The notes below the pieces were generated by a model. It was not told the DNA's origin, made no database searches, and worked only from the letters and a program-made list of their open reading frames with translations. DNA of 64,000 nt. It comes from Mariniphaga anaerophila. Lineage in GTDB: Bacteria; Bacteroidota; Bacteroidia; Bacteroidales; Prolixibacteraceae. The translations under genes were made by a program, and so were the position numbers. The DNA is taken from the NCBI RefSeq assembly GCF_900129025.1, contig NZ_FQUM01000014.1, positions 1 through 64,000 on the forward strand, read 5' to 3'. Positions 25,977 through 35,403 of the stretch are shown here, piece after piece. The stretch's first letter is position 1; every line of letters begins with the position of its first letter.

Positions 25977-28037
25977 TTAATTGTAACCCGGGTTCTGATC
26001 CAGAGATGGCAACCGGCGCAACTCAGCACGAGGAATCGGCACCCAAACAAACTTCTTATCAACTACACGGGTAAGATAAGATGAAGTTGCTGGGATAGTA
26101 CGTCTGTAGTAACTTTCCCGATCTGCTCCATCCGGATTCATACCACGGATAGGTTCGCGTTCAGACTCTTCATAAATACCCCAGCGGCGTACATCGTAAA
26201 AACGTCTGTTCTCATATAAAAACTCAACCATGCGCTCACGTTCGATGGCTTGTTGTACATCAGCCGGGTTGTTCAGCTGATTGGCTGATAAACCGGGCAA
26301 TCCGGCACGGTAACGCACGAGATTAAAAGAATTTTTGATCTCGTCAATATCTCTGCTGACTGTGTATTGCTGATCGCCTAACTGAACAGTTTGACTACCA
26401 GTGAGGTTATTAAGTGCCTCTGCATATGACAACAAAATTTCTGCATACCGGATAATTGGATATGCTTTCGGAATGCGACGGGCCCCTGTACCACTAAACG
26501 CATCATAAGCATGATCAAACTTTTTGATCACATAGCCAGTTATCGGATAGTCAGGTGAAGTTGCTGAAACACCACCCCTACCATCTACATCCTGGTAATA
26601 ATATTTGGCAGTATGCATATTAACAGTAGTACTCGACAATGCCTGCCAAATGGCTTCGTTGAATCCAACAGATGCATAAAACCGCATTTCGCGATTGTCG
26701 TACATTTTAAACACACCAGCATTCATGGGATAGCCTGAGAAAGTTTTGGGCTGCTCTGTAAACAAATCATCGAAGGTACCGCCTGCCGGAAGGTCAGCAA
26801 CTGTTTCAAAATAGGTATCGCCGCGCGCTTCTTCTTTGGTACGTCCATCTGCCATTAGATAGGCATCAACTACTTTCTGAGTCACACAAAAACGTCCCCA
26901 ACCACCAAGAGATGGAGGGAAAGATCCTTTATTGATATAATCATTGAGGTATGATGTATTTCTTCCCCATATCAATTCTTTGTTAATGGCTGCCACCGCT
27001 TCGCCTGTAAATATATCTGAATAGGACCTGAAAGCATCAATTCCTGCTGCACCATTTGGATAAACCCCATAGAAGTCAGGATCAGAAATTACACCTTCAG
27101 GAAGAGTCGGCGTACTCTCGTCGGCTTTCACTGTATATAGTTGATACAAACCAAGATCCATGACTCGTTTTGCGGCAGCGGCTGCCAGCGCCCATCTGCT
27201 TTCGTCATACTGTTGAGACACATAAGGTGAATCGTCAGAGGAACGTTTCCAACTACCAAAATATGAACTGGCTGCAGAACCACCATTAAACAATGGGCTG
27301 GCATGGATCAATCTTAACCGGGCAATCAACGCATAGGCAGCACCTTTTGTGGGGCGTCCAAAATCCAGAATACCTACTTCTTTTGGCATTAATTCTGCGG
27401 CTTTCTCAAATTCCCCGCAAACATACTCCATTGCTTCATCGTACGTTGCTCTCGGACGATCGTAATATTCAAGGGATTCATTAGTATTAACAACTTCATC
27501 TCCCAAGATAATTGGCGGACCATAATCTACTAATAAATTGTAGTAAGCATAGGCACGAATGAACCGTGTATAACCTTCAATACGAAGCCTGTCGGTAGTT
27601 GTAAAATCTTTGGGGACGTCAAGATTTTGTATCACATTGTTCATTTTACGAATGATCTTATAATATTTCCCCCATTGATTTAGATTGGGAGAGGAATCGC
27701 CATAAAAATCAGGAGTAATCCGTCCGGTAGCGAAATCCATTCCATAATATACGTTGCTTGAACCACCTCCGGTTAATCCGTTAAATGCTTCATCAGCAGC
27801 CATAGGCCCCGGCGTATATCCAAATCTGACGGTTTGTGCTTCGTCAGAGAACATGTCGGCAGCTCCCCACATGTACGCTTCAATATACCGTGCATTGACA
27901 AATGCTGAATCAATGTTGAATTCATCGTCAAAATAGTCGTCGATATTCAGGTAATCTTGACATGATGTCGCCATCACACAGATCAAGCCTACAACAGACG
28001 CTATGGTTATTCTTTTTATAATTAAAAATGATTTCAT
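25977..28037 (-). CDS. SusD/RagB-family nutrient-binding outer-membrane lipoprotein
   Basis: 686-residue surface lipoprotein that lids the adjacent SusC transporter. Lipobox CVMATSC with Cys26, then the SusD-like N-terminal region (GLICVMATSCQDYLNIDDYF), TPR-like helices with YTRFIRAYAYYNLLVDYGPPI, and the C-terminal RagB signature RERMVEFLYENRRFYDVRRWG. Longer than the usual 500-600 residues. The SusC gene lies 21 bases upstream. Aromatic-rich loops are likely to make the ligand site, but the substrate cannot be read from sequence. Confidence 0.95.
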   Translation of the reverse strand: MKSFLIIKRITIASVVGLICVMATSCQDYLNIDDYFDDEFNIDSAFVNARYIEAYMWGAADMFSDEAQTVRFGYTPGPMAADEAFNGLTGGGSSNVYYGMDFATGRITPDFYGDSSPNLNQWGKYYKIIRKMNNVIQNLDVPKDFTTTDRLRIEGYTRFIRAYAYYNLLVDYGPPIILGDEVVNTNESLEYYDRPRATYDEAMEYVCGEFEKAAELMPKEVGILDFGRPTKGAAYALIARLRLIHASPLFNGGSAASSYFGSWKRSSDDSPYVSQQYDESRWALAAAAAKRVMDLGLYQLYTVKADESTPTLPEGVISDPDFYGVYPNGAAGIDAFRSYSDIFTGEAVAAINKELIWGRNTSYLNDYINKGSFPPSLGGWGRFCVTQKVVDAYLMADGRTKEEARGDTYFETVADLPAGGTFDDLFTEQPKTFSGYPMNAGVFKMYDNREMRFYASVGFNEAIWQALSSTTVNMHTAKYYYQDVDGRGGVSATSPDYPITGYVIKKFDHAYDAFSGTGARRIPKAYPIIRYAEILLSYAEALNNLTGSQTVQLGDQQYTVSRDIDEIKNSFNLVRYRAGLPGLSANQLNNPADVQQAIERERMVEFLYENRRFYDVRRWGIYEESEREPIRGMNPDGADRESYYRRTIPATSSYLTRVVDKKFVWVPIPRAELRRLPSLDQNPGYN

Positions 28038-28058
28038 CTTTTTAAAATTAGTGTATTG

Positions 28059-31000
28059 CTATAAGTTAAAATAGACTTGTACCGCATAGGTCTGAGGAAT
28101 AGGATATTTTCGACCATTCCAGACCGCTTGTTCCGGGTCAAAGATTTTCACTTTATCCCATGTATAAAGATTGGTTCCCACAAGCTGTACGTCCATTGAA
28201 GAAACGCCTAACCGCTTCAAGAAATTGGAGTCAACCCGATAATTCAGTGTTACTTCCTGTAGCCGTAGGTAACGTGAATCTCCCTCCCAAAAGGTTGATA
28301 ACTGACTATTGTTTGCGTTATTTCCATATTGCAAACGCGGGAAACGGGCATTTGGGTTTTCAGCTAAAGCCGGATCTATACCATGTTCCAGAGCATAGTC
28401 CATCGGAATCCATCTGTTCTCAGGATCGGCAGCCAGGGTAAGAACATTGCCTTGGTTTCCCTGGAAGAATGGCATATATCCCATTCCGTTTACTTCCGTA
28501 TCTCCGCTTACAGTTGTTGACTGCCCAACGTAAAAGAAAGATGTTTTTCCTGTTCCTTTAAACAGCACCCCCAACGTTAGATTTTTGTACCGGAACTCAC
28601 CACCAAAACCATACATCGTTAATGGATAATTACTGTGAGTTAGCGGAACTTTATCCATCGTATTAATAATTCCATCACCGTTTATGTCCTTGTACTTAAT
28701 ATCTCCGGGCATAACTGTGCCAAACGTCTGTTTAGGACTGTATTTTACATCCTCTTCATCCTTGAAAAGCCCGATAGCCTGATATCCCCGGATGGAACCG
28801 TAAGGAAATCCGTTGTACTCCAGGTAAGGATATTCCAAATAAGCCTGCTCCCAATTCTGCACAATGTTTTTGGAATAAGTAAAATTACCCCGTAACGTAA
28901 TGCCAAAATTGGGAGTAATATCCGTTGTATAGCTAATATTACCGTCAGCTCCTGTACTCTTCATTCGCCCAACATTAGCATACGGGTTAGAGGTCACTCC
29001 CACATAAGAAGGAACCTGAACCCTCTGTTGGAAAATACCATTTCGTTGGTCTTTGAAAAATTCAAGTACAAAATCCAATTTATTGTCAAAGAGTTTACCT
29101 TCAAAACCTAAGTTAGACTTGATTGCCCTCTCCCAGGCAAGGTTATCTGCACCTATACGGGTTTCACCTATCGTTTCTATTCCTGGTACGCCCCAAACCG
29201 ATCCTGTTCCCTCATTCACTTTGGTCAAATAAGGGAAACGAACACTGGTTATCCGGTCGTTACCCACTGTTCCATAAGAAGCTCTAATCTTAAAGAAGTC
29301 CAGCCATGGAGCTGTATTTCTAACAAACTCATAATTGGTTGGCACCCAGCCCAGAGCCATGGAAGGAAAAAATCCATATTGTCTTCCCGGCTGAAAGTTT
29401 TCAGAGCCGGTGTAACCAAAGTTAACATCCAGTAGGTAGGTATCCCTGAAACCATATGTAAACCGACTGGAAAGCCCCTGATAACGGAGAGGAATAGCCG
29501 CCAGGTTACTGGTCGCATCATTTGTATTTTTGGCATCGCTGAGGTAATAATATATCAACGCAGAAGTACGGTGATCTTCACTAAATACCTTATCATAATT
29601 AAAAACTGCCTCCAAGTGATACTTACGATACTGTGAAGTTGATTTGTTGTATGAGGCCTGTTTTTCCTGTACTCGCTCAATCATGATGAGAGAGCCATCA
29701 TAATTCCTTCCGGTAGCTTCGTAGAGAGCTGGCTGAATCGACCTGCGTTCATTAAAGAAGCTATGAATGTCATAAGCTCCCTGTATCTTGAACTTTAAAC
29801 CTTCAGTTACAAAAGATAGATCCTGATTTAAAGCCAAGGTAGCTTTCCCTTTGAATGCCTGATCAGAAGCCTGTCCTGTTTGGTTAATCATCACGTAGGG
29901 CGAAGATTGTGAACCCGCGCCAACTCCTGGGTACAAGCCATTTGAATATACTGTAGGGATAGTTAATGGAGTAAGACGAGCCTGGGCATTCCATATATAC
30001 TCGGTATTTGCAACTCCCGGCTGGTTTAACTGAGAAAAGAAACCATCTGATCCCAGGTAAACACTGGTGCTCTCGGTCAAATCTAGATCCAGGTTAACCC
30101 TGTAATTATAAGTATTATACCCAACGTTTGAAGCATACGGACTATTTTTTTCCACCTTGTATGCTGCTCTTTCGCTGTTGGCACCCAAACTCAGGAAGTA
30201 ACGGGCAACTTCACTACCTCCCCGGCCGCTAACATAAACGCTGTGAGACCAAAAGCTCTTGTTGAGTATCTCATCCTGCCAGTTTACATTGGGATACATA
30301 TCCGGATCCAAAACATCCCGGATAATGCCCATTTCAGTTTCGTTATACAAAGGAGCCTCACCTCGAACAATGTTGGCTTCATTGGCCAATTTTGCATACT
30401 CGTAAGCATCCAAATAATCAGGCAAGCGATTTATCAAGGATAAGGTAGTATTGGCCCTAACCGTAATTTGTGTCTTATCCACAAGACCTTTTTTGGTATT
30501 AACCAATACTACACCATTGGCACCTCTAACTCCATATACCGCTGTAGCCGATGCATCTTTCAGAATAGAAAAACTCTCGATATCTGCCGGATCGATTGTA
30601 TTTAGGTCGCCTTCCAGCCCGTCAATAAGAACAAGAGCACTACTATTGGCACCAAATGTACCAATACCTCTAACCCAAAATTCTGAAATGTTCTTTCCCG
30701 GTTCTCCACTCGTTTGCAGAGAGATAATCCCAGCAGCCCGTCCTCCAAGTAAATTGGCAACAGATCGGGCTGGAACCTGCAACTCCTTGACATCTATCGT
30801 GGAAATGGCACCTACTGAACTGATTTTACGTTCCTTGGCTCCGAGCCCTACAACAACGAATTCGTCTAGCGCTACACCCTTTTGAGTAAATTGTATCTTC
30901 AAATTATCGGTTGACTTCACGGAAACATGTTCAATTGGGTCATAGCCTATAAAAGAAAATACCAAACGGTCGCCATACATTACATTTATTGTAAAGTCTC

Positions 31001-31184
31001 CCTCAGCAGAGGTATATGTCCCTGCAGTGGGCCTATCCTTTACATAAACAGTTACACCGGGAAGTGGCACTCCCTGTTCATCGACCACTTTCCCAGCGAT
31101 CTTGAGTTCTTCTTTTTGCTGTGCGAAAGTAGCCATATGCGTTACGCATAACAGCAGCAGGCACATAATTCGAATGATCTTCAT
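28059..31184 (-). CDS. SusC/RagA-family TonB-linked outer-membrane transporter
   Basis: About 1041 residues from Met 31184 (MKIIRIMCLLLLCVTHMATFAQQ), which begins the signal peptide. An earlier Met would overlap the preceding gene. A carboxypeptidase-D regulatory-like domain (KIAGKVVDEQGVPLPGVTVYV) leads into the plug with the SusC signature SILKDASATAVYGVRGANGVV. A 22-strand barrel follows, ending in an aromatic-rich strand (VYFNL). It imports the ligand captured by SusD using TonB energy. It lacks an N-terminal STN domain, so signalling through FecR-type anti-sigma factors is not expected. Start is 14 bases after the NHL gene stop. Confidence 0.96.
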   Translation of the reverse strand: MKIIRIMCLLLLCVTHMATFAQQKEELKIAGKVVDEQGVPLPGVTVYVKDRPTAGTYTSAEGDFTINVMYGDRLVFSFIGYDPIEHVSVKSTDNLKIQFTQKGVALDEFVVVGLGAKERKISSVGAISTIDVKELQVPARSVANLLGGRAAGIISLQTSGEPGKNISEFWVRGIGTFGANSSALVLIDGLEGDLNTIDPADIESFSILKDASATAVYGVRGANGVVLVNTKKGLVDKTQITVRANTTLSLINRLPDYLDAYEYAKLANEANIVRGEAPLYNETEMGIIRDVLDPDMYPNVNWQDEILNKSFWSHSVYVSGRGGSEVARYFLSLGANSERAAYKVEKNSPYASNVGYNTYNYRVNLDLDLTESTSVYLGSDGFFSQLNQPGVANTEYIWNAQARLTPLTIPTVYSNGLYPGVGAGSQSSPYVMINQTGQASDQAFKGKATLALNQDLSFVTEGLKFKIQGAYDIHSFFNERRSIQPALYEATGRNYDGSLIMIERVQEKQASYNKSTSQYRKYHLEAVFNYDKVFSEDHRTSALIYYYLSDAKNTNDATSNLAAIPLRYQGLSSRFTYGFRDTYLLDVNFGYTGSENFQPGRQYGFFPSMALGWVPTNYEFVRNTAPWLDFFKIRASYGTVGNDRITSVRFPYLTKVNEGTGSVWGVPGIETIGETRIGADNLAWERAIKSNLGFEGKLFDNKLDFVLEFFKDQRNGIFQQRVQVPSYVGVTSNPYANVGRMKSTGADGNISYTTDITPNFGITLRGNFTYSKNIVQNWEQAYLEYPYLEYNGFPYGSIRGYQAIGLFKDEEDVKYSPKQTFGTVMPGDIKYKDINGDGIINTMDKVPLTHSNYPLTMYGFGGEFRYKNLTLGVLFKGTGKTSFFYVGQSTTVSGDTEVNGMGYMPFFQGNQGNVLTLAADPENRWIPMDYALEHGIDPALAENPNARFPRLQYGNNANNSQLSTFWEGDSRYLRLQEVTLNYRVDSNFLKRLGVSSMDVQLVGTNLYTWDKVKIFDPEQAVWNGRKYPIPQTYAVQVYFNL

Positions 31185-31198
31185 ATTATTTACATTAA

Positions 31199-32551
31199 TT
31201 ATTCGATAACCAATTTGCGAATCCTTGCATTCCCCCAATCAGCAATATAAATTTCCCCCAATTCGTTGACTGCAACACCCCAGGGATTTTTAAACAGAGA
31301 GACTACAGGTCCGCCGTCTTTGTAACCTGATGTTCCTGGCTGTCCAGCAACTGTAGAGACAATACCGTCTGCAGACAACATGCGAATACAATGGTTATTA
31401 TAGTCCGCAATAAACATGTTCCCGTCGTTGTCGAATTTTATGTCTTTGGGATAATTAAATAATGCGTCTTCCACTGGCCCGTCGCGAAAACCACTTCCGC
31501 CCGGTGCATTCAGACGTTTAAATCCACTATCCGGATCGCGCAAATCAAGCATCATTATCCCCTGCCTAAATTCAACCGGATTGGCGTTGGAATGCAATGT
31601 GATATAAAGCTCCCAGGGTCTTAACGGGTTTATTCCCTGCCCGTATTGCGATCCGTAAGGGCCTTGATGCACAATCTTCGCTTCGTAGGTATCCGGATCA
31701 ATTCTGGCTATTTTCCCATCCCTGAACCGGGTGTAAAGCATTTTGTCATAAGGACAGTAGGTAATAAAGTTTGCATAACGGTCACTCCACACAATCGAAG
31801 AATAGTCAGACTCCGAAAATTTAGCATTACGCTGACGCGGATTCCATGCTTCCCTTGGATCAAAAGAGAAAAACACTTCAGGAACAGACTCGTGAGAAGC
31901 CGTAAGAATTCCGGTAGCACGATCTACAGTGAGGCCATTGGCATACAACACACGTTCGTCAGTTGTTTTGGCTTCAATTAACGCAGTAACTATGTTTTCC
32001 TTCTCACTTATCCGGGCTACTCCCCAAGAACCTCCATCGCGCCAAGACATAAAGAGATTGCCTTCGGCATCCAACTCAAGATATTTTCCATATACATGGG
32101 CCTGATCAAGTGTCCCCTCCAGAAAATTTCTTGTGCCATTTCCTGTAACAGTGGTAACCTGAGCCTGAGGCGTATAAAGAAATGTGGAATCGTAAGTAGC
32201 AGAGTTTTCACCCACCACCACTTTAATTGTAGGATTATCGCCCGGAAGGCGAGGAACAATCGCATAAATACGATTCCCGCTGGACGAAATAACGGCAGCT
32301 TTTTTTAAGTTGAAATACACCTCAATATTGCTGGCATCAGTGCCAAAGTTCTCTCCATCTAATAAAATCTTGTCTTTGGCACCACCTTTCGTCGGAAAGA
32401 AAGTGGTCACCAAAATAGGTTTCGATGGATCGTGCGGATTTCCGGGCGAACTTTCCGGTTCATCCTTACACGACAGAGAAAAAAGAAAAAGCATTGAAGT
32501 CGTAACAATGTACAACAGCATTTTTTTTCGATAAAAACTAAACACCTTCAT
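31199..32551 (-). CDS. IPT/TIG and NHL-repeat lipoprotein heading the SusCD operon
   Basis: About 450 residues. Starting at Met 32551, a signal sequence ends in lipobox FLFSLSC. An IPT/TIG domain (ILVTTFFPTKGGAKDKILLDGENFG, about residues 45-130) is followed by NHL propeller blades, clear in GNMFIADYNNHCIRMLSADG and GEIYIADWGNARIRKL. Proteins of this layout often sit at the front of Sus-like loci and are presumed surface glycan-binding or scaffolding factors. First gene of the four-gene unit. No sigma/anti-sigma or hybrid sensor lies upstream. Confidence 0.88.
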   Translation of the reverse strand: MKVFSFYRKKMLLYIVTTSMLFLFSLSCKDEPESSPGNPHDPSKPILVTTFFPTKGGAKDKILLDGENFGTDASNIEVYFNLKKAAVISSSGNRIYAIVPRLPGDNPTIKVVVGENSATYDSTFLYTPQAQVTTVTGNGTRNFLEGTLDQAHVYGKYLELDAEGNLFMSWRDGGSWGVARISEKENIVTALIEAKTTDERVLYANGLTVDRATGILTASHESVPEVFFSFDPREAWNPRQRNAKFSESDYSSIVWSDRYANFITYCPYDKMLYTRFRDGKIARIDPDTYEAKIVHQGPYGSQYGQGINPLRPWELYITLHSNANPVEFRQGIMMLDLRDPDSGFKRLNAPGGSGFRDGPVEDALFNYPKDIKFDNDGNMFIADYNNHCIRMLSADGIVSTVAGQPGTSGYKDGGPVVSLFKNPWGVAVNELGEIYIADWGNARIRKLVIE

Positions 32552-33011
32552 AACTAGAAATTGTAACAATTAAAATATTATAGGATAACTAATTTCGTTT
32601 ATTGAACTTAAACTTACGTTTGGTGGCATAAAACTGAAATACTAGCTTCTGAAATACATAATTTCTGATTGCATATATTTTATAAACTTATGCTTATTCA
32701 AATCAGATTTCGTTTTATCAACTTTAGACAAAAGAGTACAAGAGATTTTTTCTTTATTGTTTTGCATTGACTCGATCTTAAGGGGCGCAAAAGTCGATTA
32801 TAAATGTCACAGAAGCATTAAGGATCGTTTTCATTATTGTTAAGTTGGATTGTTAATTATTCGATAAGATTAAGTAGGAAAAACAAATAAAAGAAAACAA
32901 AAGAAAAATATATGACAACGATATTTGCTTCTATTCAACTACTTATACTGCTTCTTGGCCTTCACTCTTAAAGAAACCCACTCTTGCGATCAGAGCAATC
33001 AGAATCACTAG

Positions 33012-33039
33012 AAATGAACAACACCCATTATGTTCATTT
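33012..33039. repeat. 9-bp inverted repeat
   Basis: AAATGAACA pairs with TGTTCATTT across a 10-base loop. No T-run follows directly. It may be a relic of the insertion sequence next to it or a small structured RNA. Confidence 0.35.
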
Positions 33040-33099
33040 GAAATAAAATCGAAATCTCACTCCTGCTATTTCACCTATTCACTTCTGAGGAATCGTTTT

Positions 33100-33494
33100 T
33101 TATTTATCTCTTCTTGAGATTTCAATAAAAGAAATACCGGTACATTTTCTCATACAGCATAATTGGAGGAACACAGCCATCGGCATCAATGCCTTTTGTT
33201 GCAACTCCACGAAACGATTATATGCCACAGTTTTGGAAAATCAGATCGCATGTGCTCCTGGACGTACATGGTGTAAAAGTGTTTTAAGCAACGGTGTTTC
33301 TTCAAATGAAACAGGATAACAATGGGAATCACTTCACTGTCAGATATAGTAAATTTACGCTTTCTTTGTTTAACAGAACTCACTTCTGTCAGTGTATATC
33401 CCTGATTAACTTGTTCAAATCCTTTGCAAAATTCGTCAATCAGATAGAAAAAATTGGTAATTTCAGAGTCCGTACATAAACAAGGTATTGTGGA
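33100..33494 (-). pseudogene. IS982-family transposase, N-terminal remnant with frameshift
   Basis: The first frame, open from about 33494, reads ITNFFYLIDEFCKGFEQ, then KRKFTISDSEVIPIVILFHL and FYTMYVQEHMRSDFPKL, as in the N-terminal part of IS982 transposases. Near 33226 one base is missing. The match moves to another frame, YNRFVELQQKALMPM and CTGISFI, and ends at a stop at 33100. The fragment stops before the DST segment that carries the first catalytic Asp, so the element is dead. No terminal repeats were recognised. Confidence 0.75.
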
Positions 33495-33622
33495 TTATGT
33501 GTTTAAATTTCAGTTGTCTAAGTATGGTTATAGCCTTGTTTTTATTCTAGTGTTTTTGGGAGTTTTTTGCATCGAACTTACGTTAATTAAAGAAAACATT
33601 CAACCCAATAGTTGCAGCTAAA

Positions 33623-33651
33623 AAAAGCCAGTCTTGGAGAAACTGGCTTTT
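33623..33651 (-). terminator. intrinsic terminator
   Basis: AAAAGCCAGT (33623-33632) pairs perfectly with 33642-33651 across nine bases. On the minus strand the stem runs into six T. It lies about 260 bases beyond the LolA-like gene stop and probably ends that operon. Confidence 0.6.
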
Positions 33652-33910
33652 GTGTAGATTTGTAAACCCTTAAATTATTTTTGCCAATATTGATATTGGT
33701 GGATGGTATTCGATAATTTTCAACAAAATTATCTGGCTTTTATTGAACACAACATTGGCAGTGATTTAAAGTGTGACTAAAGTATCTTTAATTCAAATCA
33801 GACACAATGTTTTGATGTGTACATAATGTGGACAGCGAAACATAATGTTCGCTAATACTGCTGTTTTTTCTGAAAAATGCAGTTTCTAGACGGGATTTTT
33901 CCGTTTTGTC

Positions 33911-34621
33911 CTATGGCTTCTCGAAAATGGAATCGTCAAATTTCTCGCCGAAAACGATGTCTCCGAAAATGATATTTGCTGTGCCCATGGGCGATTTTGA
34001 TTCGATTTTTGTCGGCATAAAAATTCCGTCAAATTCTTTGTAATCGCTCATGTTTTGTTCTACTTCCACTTCTTGTCCCTGGGCATTTATTTTGGCTTTT
34101 ACTTTCCGGATGAAATAGTTGTCGGCATCAATAAAATAGTTTTTCACGTTGCCGTCTTTATCGGTAAGTTTAATGTTGTACATCGGAGAACCGTCTACAT
34201 TTACTTTTCCCAGCAGGGAGGCGGTAGTGCCTTTTTCTTTGTAGTTGTATAGTTCGCCGTCGATGTTGGCCTGCTCCATCGCCTGGTCTAACTGCGGCCC
34301 AGATAAATCCTGTGGTTCGGGGCTGATCCATGGAGCAACCATCCAGCCTTTTTCGCCGTTGTAAACCTGAATCATTTTCTGCCCCTGCATTTCCATTTCC
34401 ATTCTAAATTTATTGGGGCGTTTCATCTTCATTTCCATGGGGAGTTCCATTCCCATTTGCTCTATTTTGGCAGTTACGAAATAGGTCTGTTTTTCAAGCA
34501 GTTTTTCCTGCCCGATTGCCTTGAAGTGTTTATTCAGAACTTCATCCAGATTTTGAGCCTGAGTGTGATTTGCTGCAACAAACAGCAAAATGACCAAAAA
34601 GGCAGAAATTGTTTTTTTCAT
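33911..34621 (-). CDS. LolA-like outer-membrane lipoprotein-sorting protein
   Basis: About 236 residues from Met 34621 (MKKTISAFLVILLFVAANHTQAQ), giving a standard signal peptide. The mature part is a LolA/LolB-like half-barrel: LDEVLNKHFKAIGQEKLLEKQTYFVTAKIEQMGMELPMEMKM followed by strands with NGEKGWMVAP and NYFIDADNYFIRKVKA. Periplasmic; predicted to bind lipid or acyl chains. It is the last gene after the reductase-like gene on the same strand. A role as the main LolA is not proven, as Bacteroidota carry several such proteins. Confidence 0.8.
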   Translation of the reverse strand: MKKTISAFLVILLFVAANHTQAQNLDEVLNKHFKAIGQEKLLEKQTYFVTAKIEQMGMELPMEMKMKRPNKFRMEMEMQGQKMIQVYNGEKGWMVAPWISPEPQDLSGPQLDQAMEQANIDGELYNYKEKGTTASLLGKVNVDGSPMYNIKLTDKDGNVKNYFIDADNYFIRKVKAKINAQGQEVEVEQNMSDYKEFDGIFMPTKIESKSPMGTANIIFGDIVFGEKFDDSIFEKP

Positions 34622-34714
34622 TGTGGTAAATTTAAATGGATACTTCAACTTTAGTTTTCAGATGGGTAAATGTTTTGTTTTTTTAGTTACACCAGTCGGG
34701 CTGAATTTTTCTTT

Positions 34715-35380
34715 TTAAAAGTAAATTTCAGCGAGAATATTTTCAAACGGAACTCCTTTCGAAATAAGCAGATCGCGCATTTCAACTACCATAATTGCTT
34801 TTCCGCACAGGTAATATTTAACCTCGGGTAGTTTTTCTATTCCATTAATGTAATCGGTTACCCTGCCGGGAAATGTGTTGCACGAAGATTCACGCGAACA
34901 GCAGCGGACGTAGTTTTCTTCCAGCTTCCATTCCAGTTCGTCTTCAAAGTAGAATTGGTTTAGGTAGCTTACGCCGTGAATTAACTTTTTGTTTTTTGTT
35001 TGCCCCGAGCGAAACATGCTATAAAAAGGCGCTATGCCGGTTCCGGTGGCAATCCACCACGCTGCATCTTTCGTTCCCAGAAAACTTCCGTAGGGTTCTG
35101 AAACAAGTACTTTTTCTCCGGGGATGCACCCTGACAGCTTTGGCGTTAGCAATCCGTCTTCCTTAATGTTGAACAGCACTGCCGCTTCGGTTTCGTTGTT
35201 GCCACTGCACAAACTGTATATCCGGGGAGGATGTTCGTTATTCAAAGCAATTTTAACTACTTGTCCGGGAGTGAAATTCCACGGGCGTTCAAATGTTATG
35301 AGATGCACTCCGGGGGATATTTCGCTGTTCCCGGTTATTACGTGTTCTTTTAATGTTGTAACTTTTTTGTTTTCTGCCAT
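34715..35380 (-). CDS. ferredoxin-NADP(+) reductase-like flavoprotein
   Basis: About 221 residues from ATG 35380; the frame extends upstream only to a TTG. FAD-binding motif RIYSLCS and the pyridine nucleotide motif ATGTGIAPF are both present, followed by the C-terminal YLCGKAIMVVEMRDLL and a terminal aromatic (EIYF) as in plant-type FNR. It would move electrons between NAD(P)H and a ferredoxin or flavodoxin in the cytoplasm. Its gene lies 23 bases after the PHP phosphoesterase gene, but no functional link is obvious. Confidence 0.88.
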   Translation of the reverse strand: MAENKKVTTLKEHVITGNSEISPGVHLITFERPWNFTPGQVVKIALNNEHPPRIYSLCSGNNETEAAVLFNIKEDGLLTPKLSGCIPGEKVLVSEPYGSFLGTKDAAWWIATGTGIAPFYSMFRSGQTKNKKLIHGVSYLNQFYFEDELEWKLEENYVRCCSRESSCNTFPGRVTDYINGIEKLPEVKYYLCGKAIMVVEMRDLLISKGVPFENILAEIYF

Positions 35381-35403
35381 TGCAGGAGGATACAATTTTT
35401 TGG

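Larger units (their letters stand above)
32570..33910. other. 1.3-kb gene-poor region upstream of the Sus operon
   Basis: It contains the leader of the Sus operon (about 32552-32760, AT-rich, no clear promoter match), a 9-bp hairpin at 33012-33039, a broken IS982 transposase (33100-33494) and a strong minus-strand hairpin at 33623-33651. The remainder shows no credible gene. A 19-codon hydrophobic frame at 32912-32971 has no supporting signal. Confidence 0.7.

Noticed and set aside
25044-32551. A complete polysaccharide utilisation locus
   Set aside because: No glycoside hydrolase, lyase, sulfatase or regulator is linked; only the uptake part is present.
32912-32971. 19-codon hydrophobic frame (type I toxin-like peptide)
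   Set aside because: No ribosome-binding site, no promoter match and no antisense RNA signal; expected by chance in AT-rich DNA.
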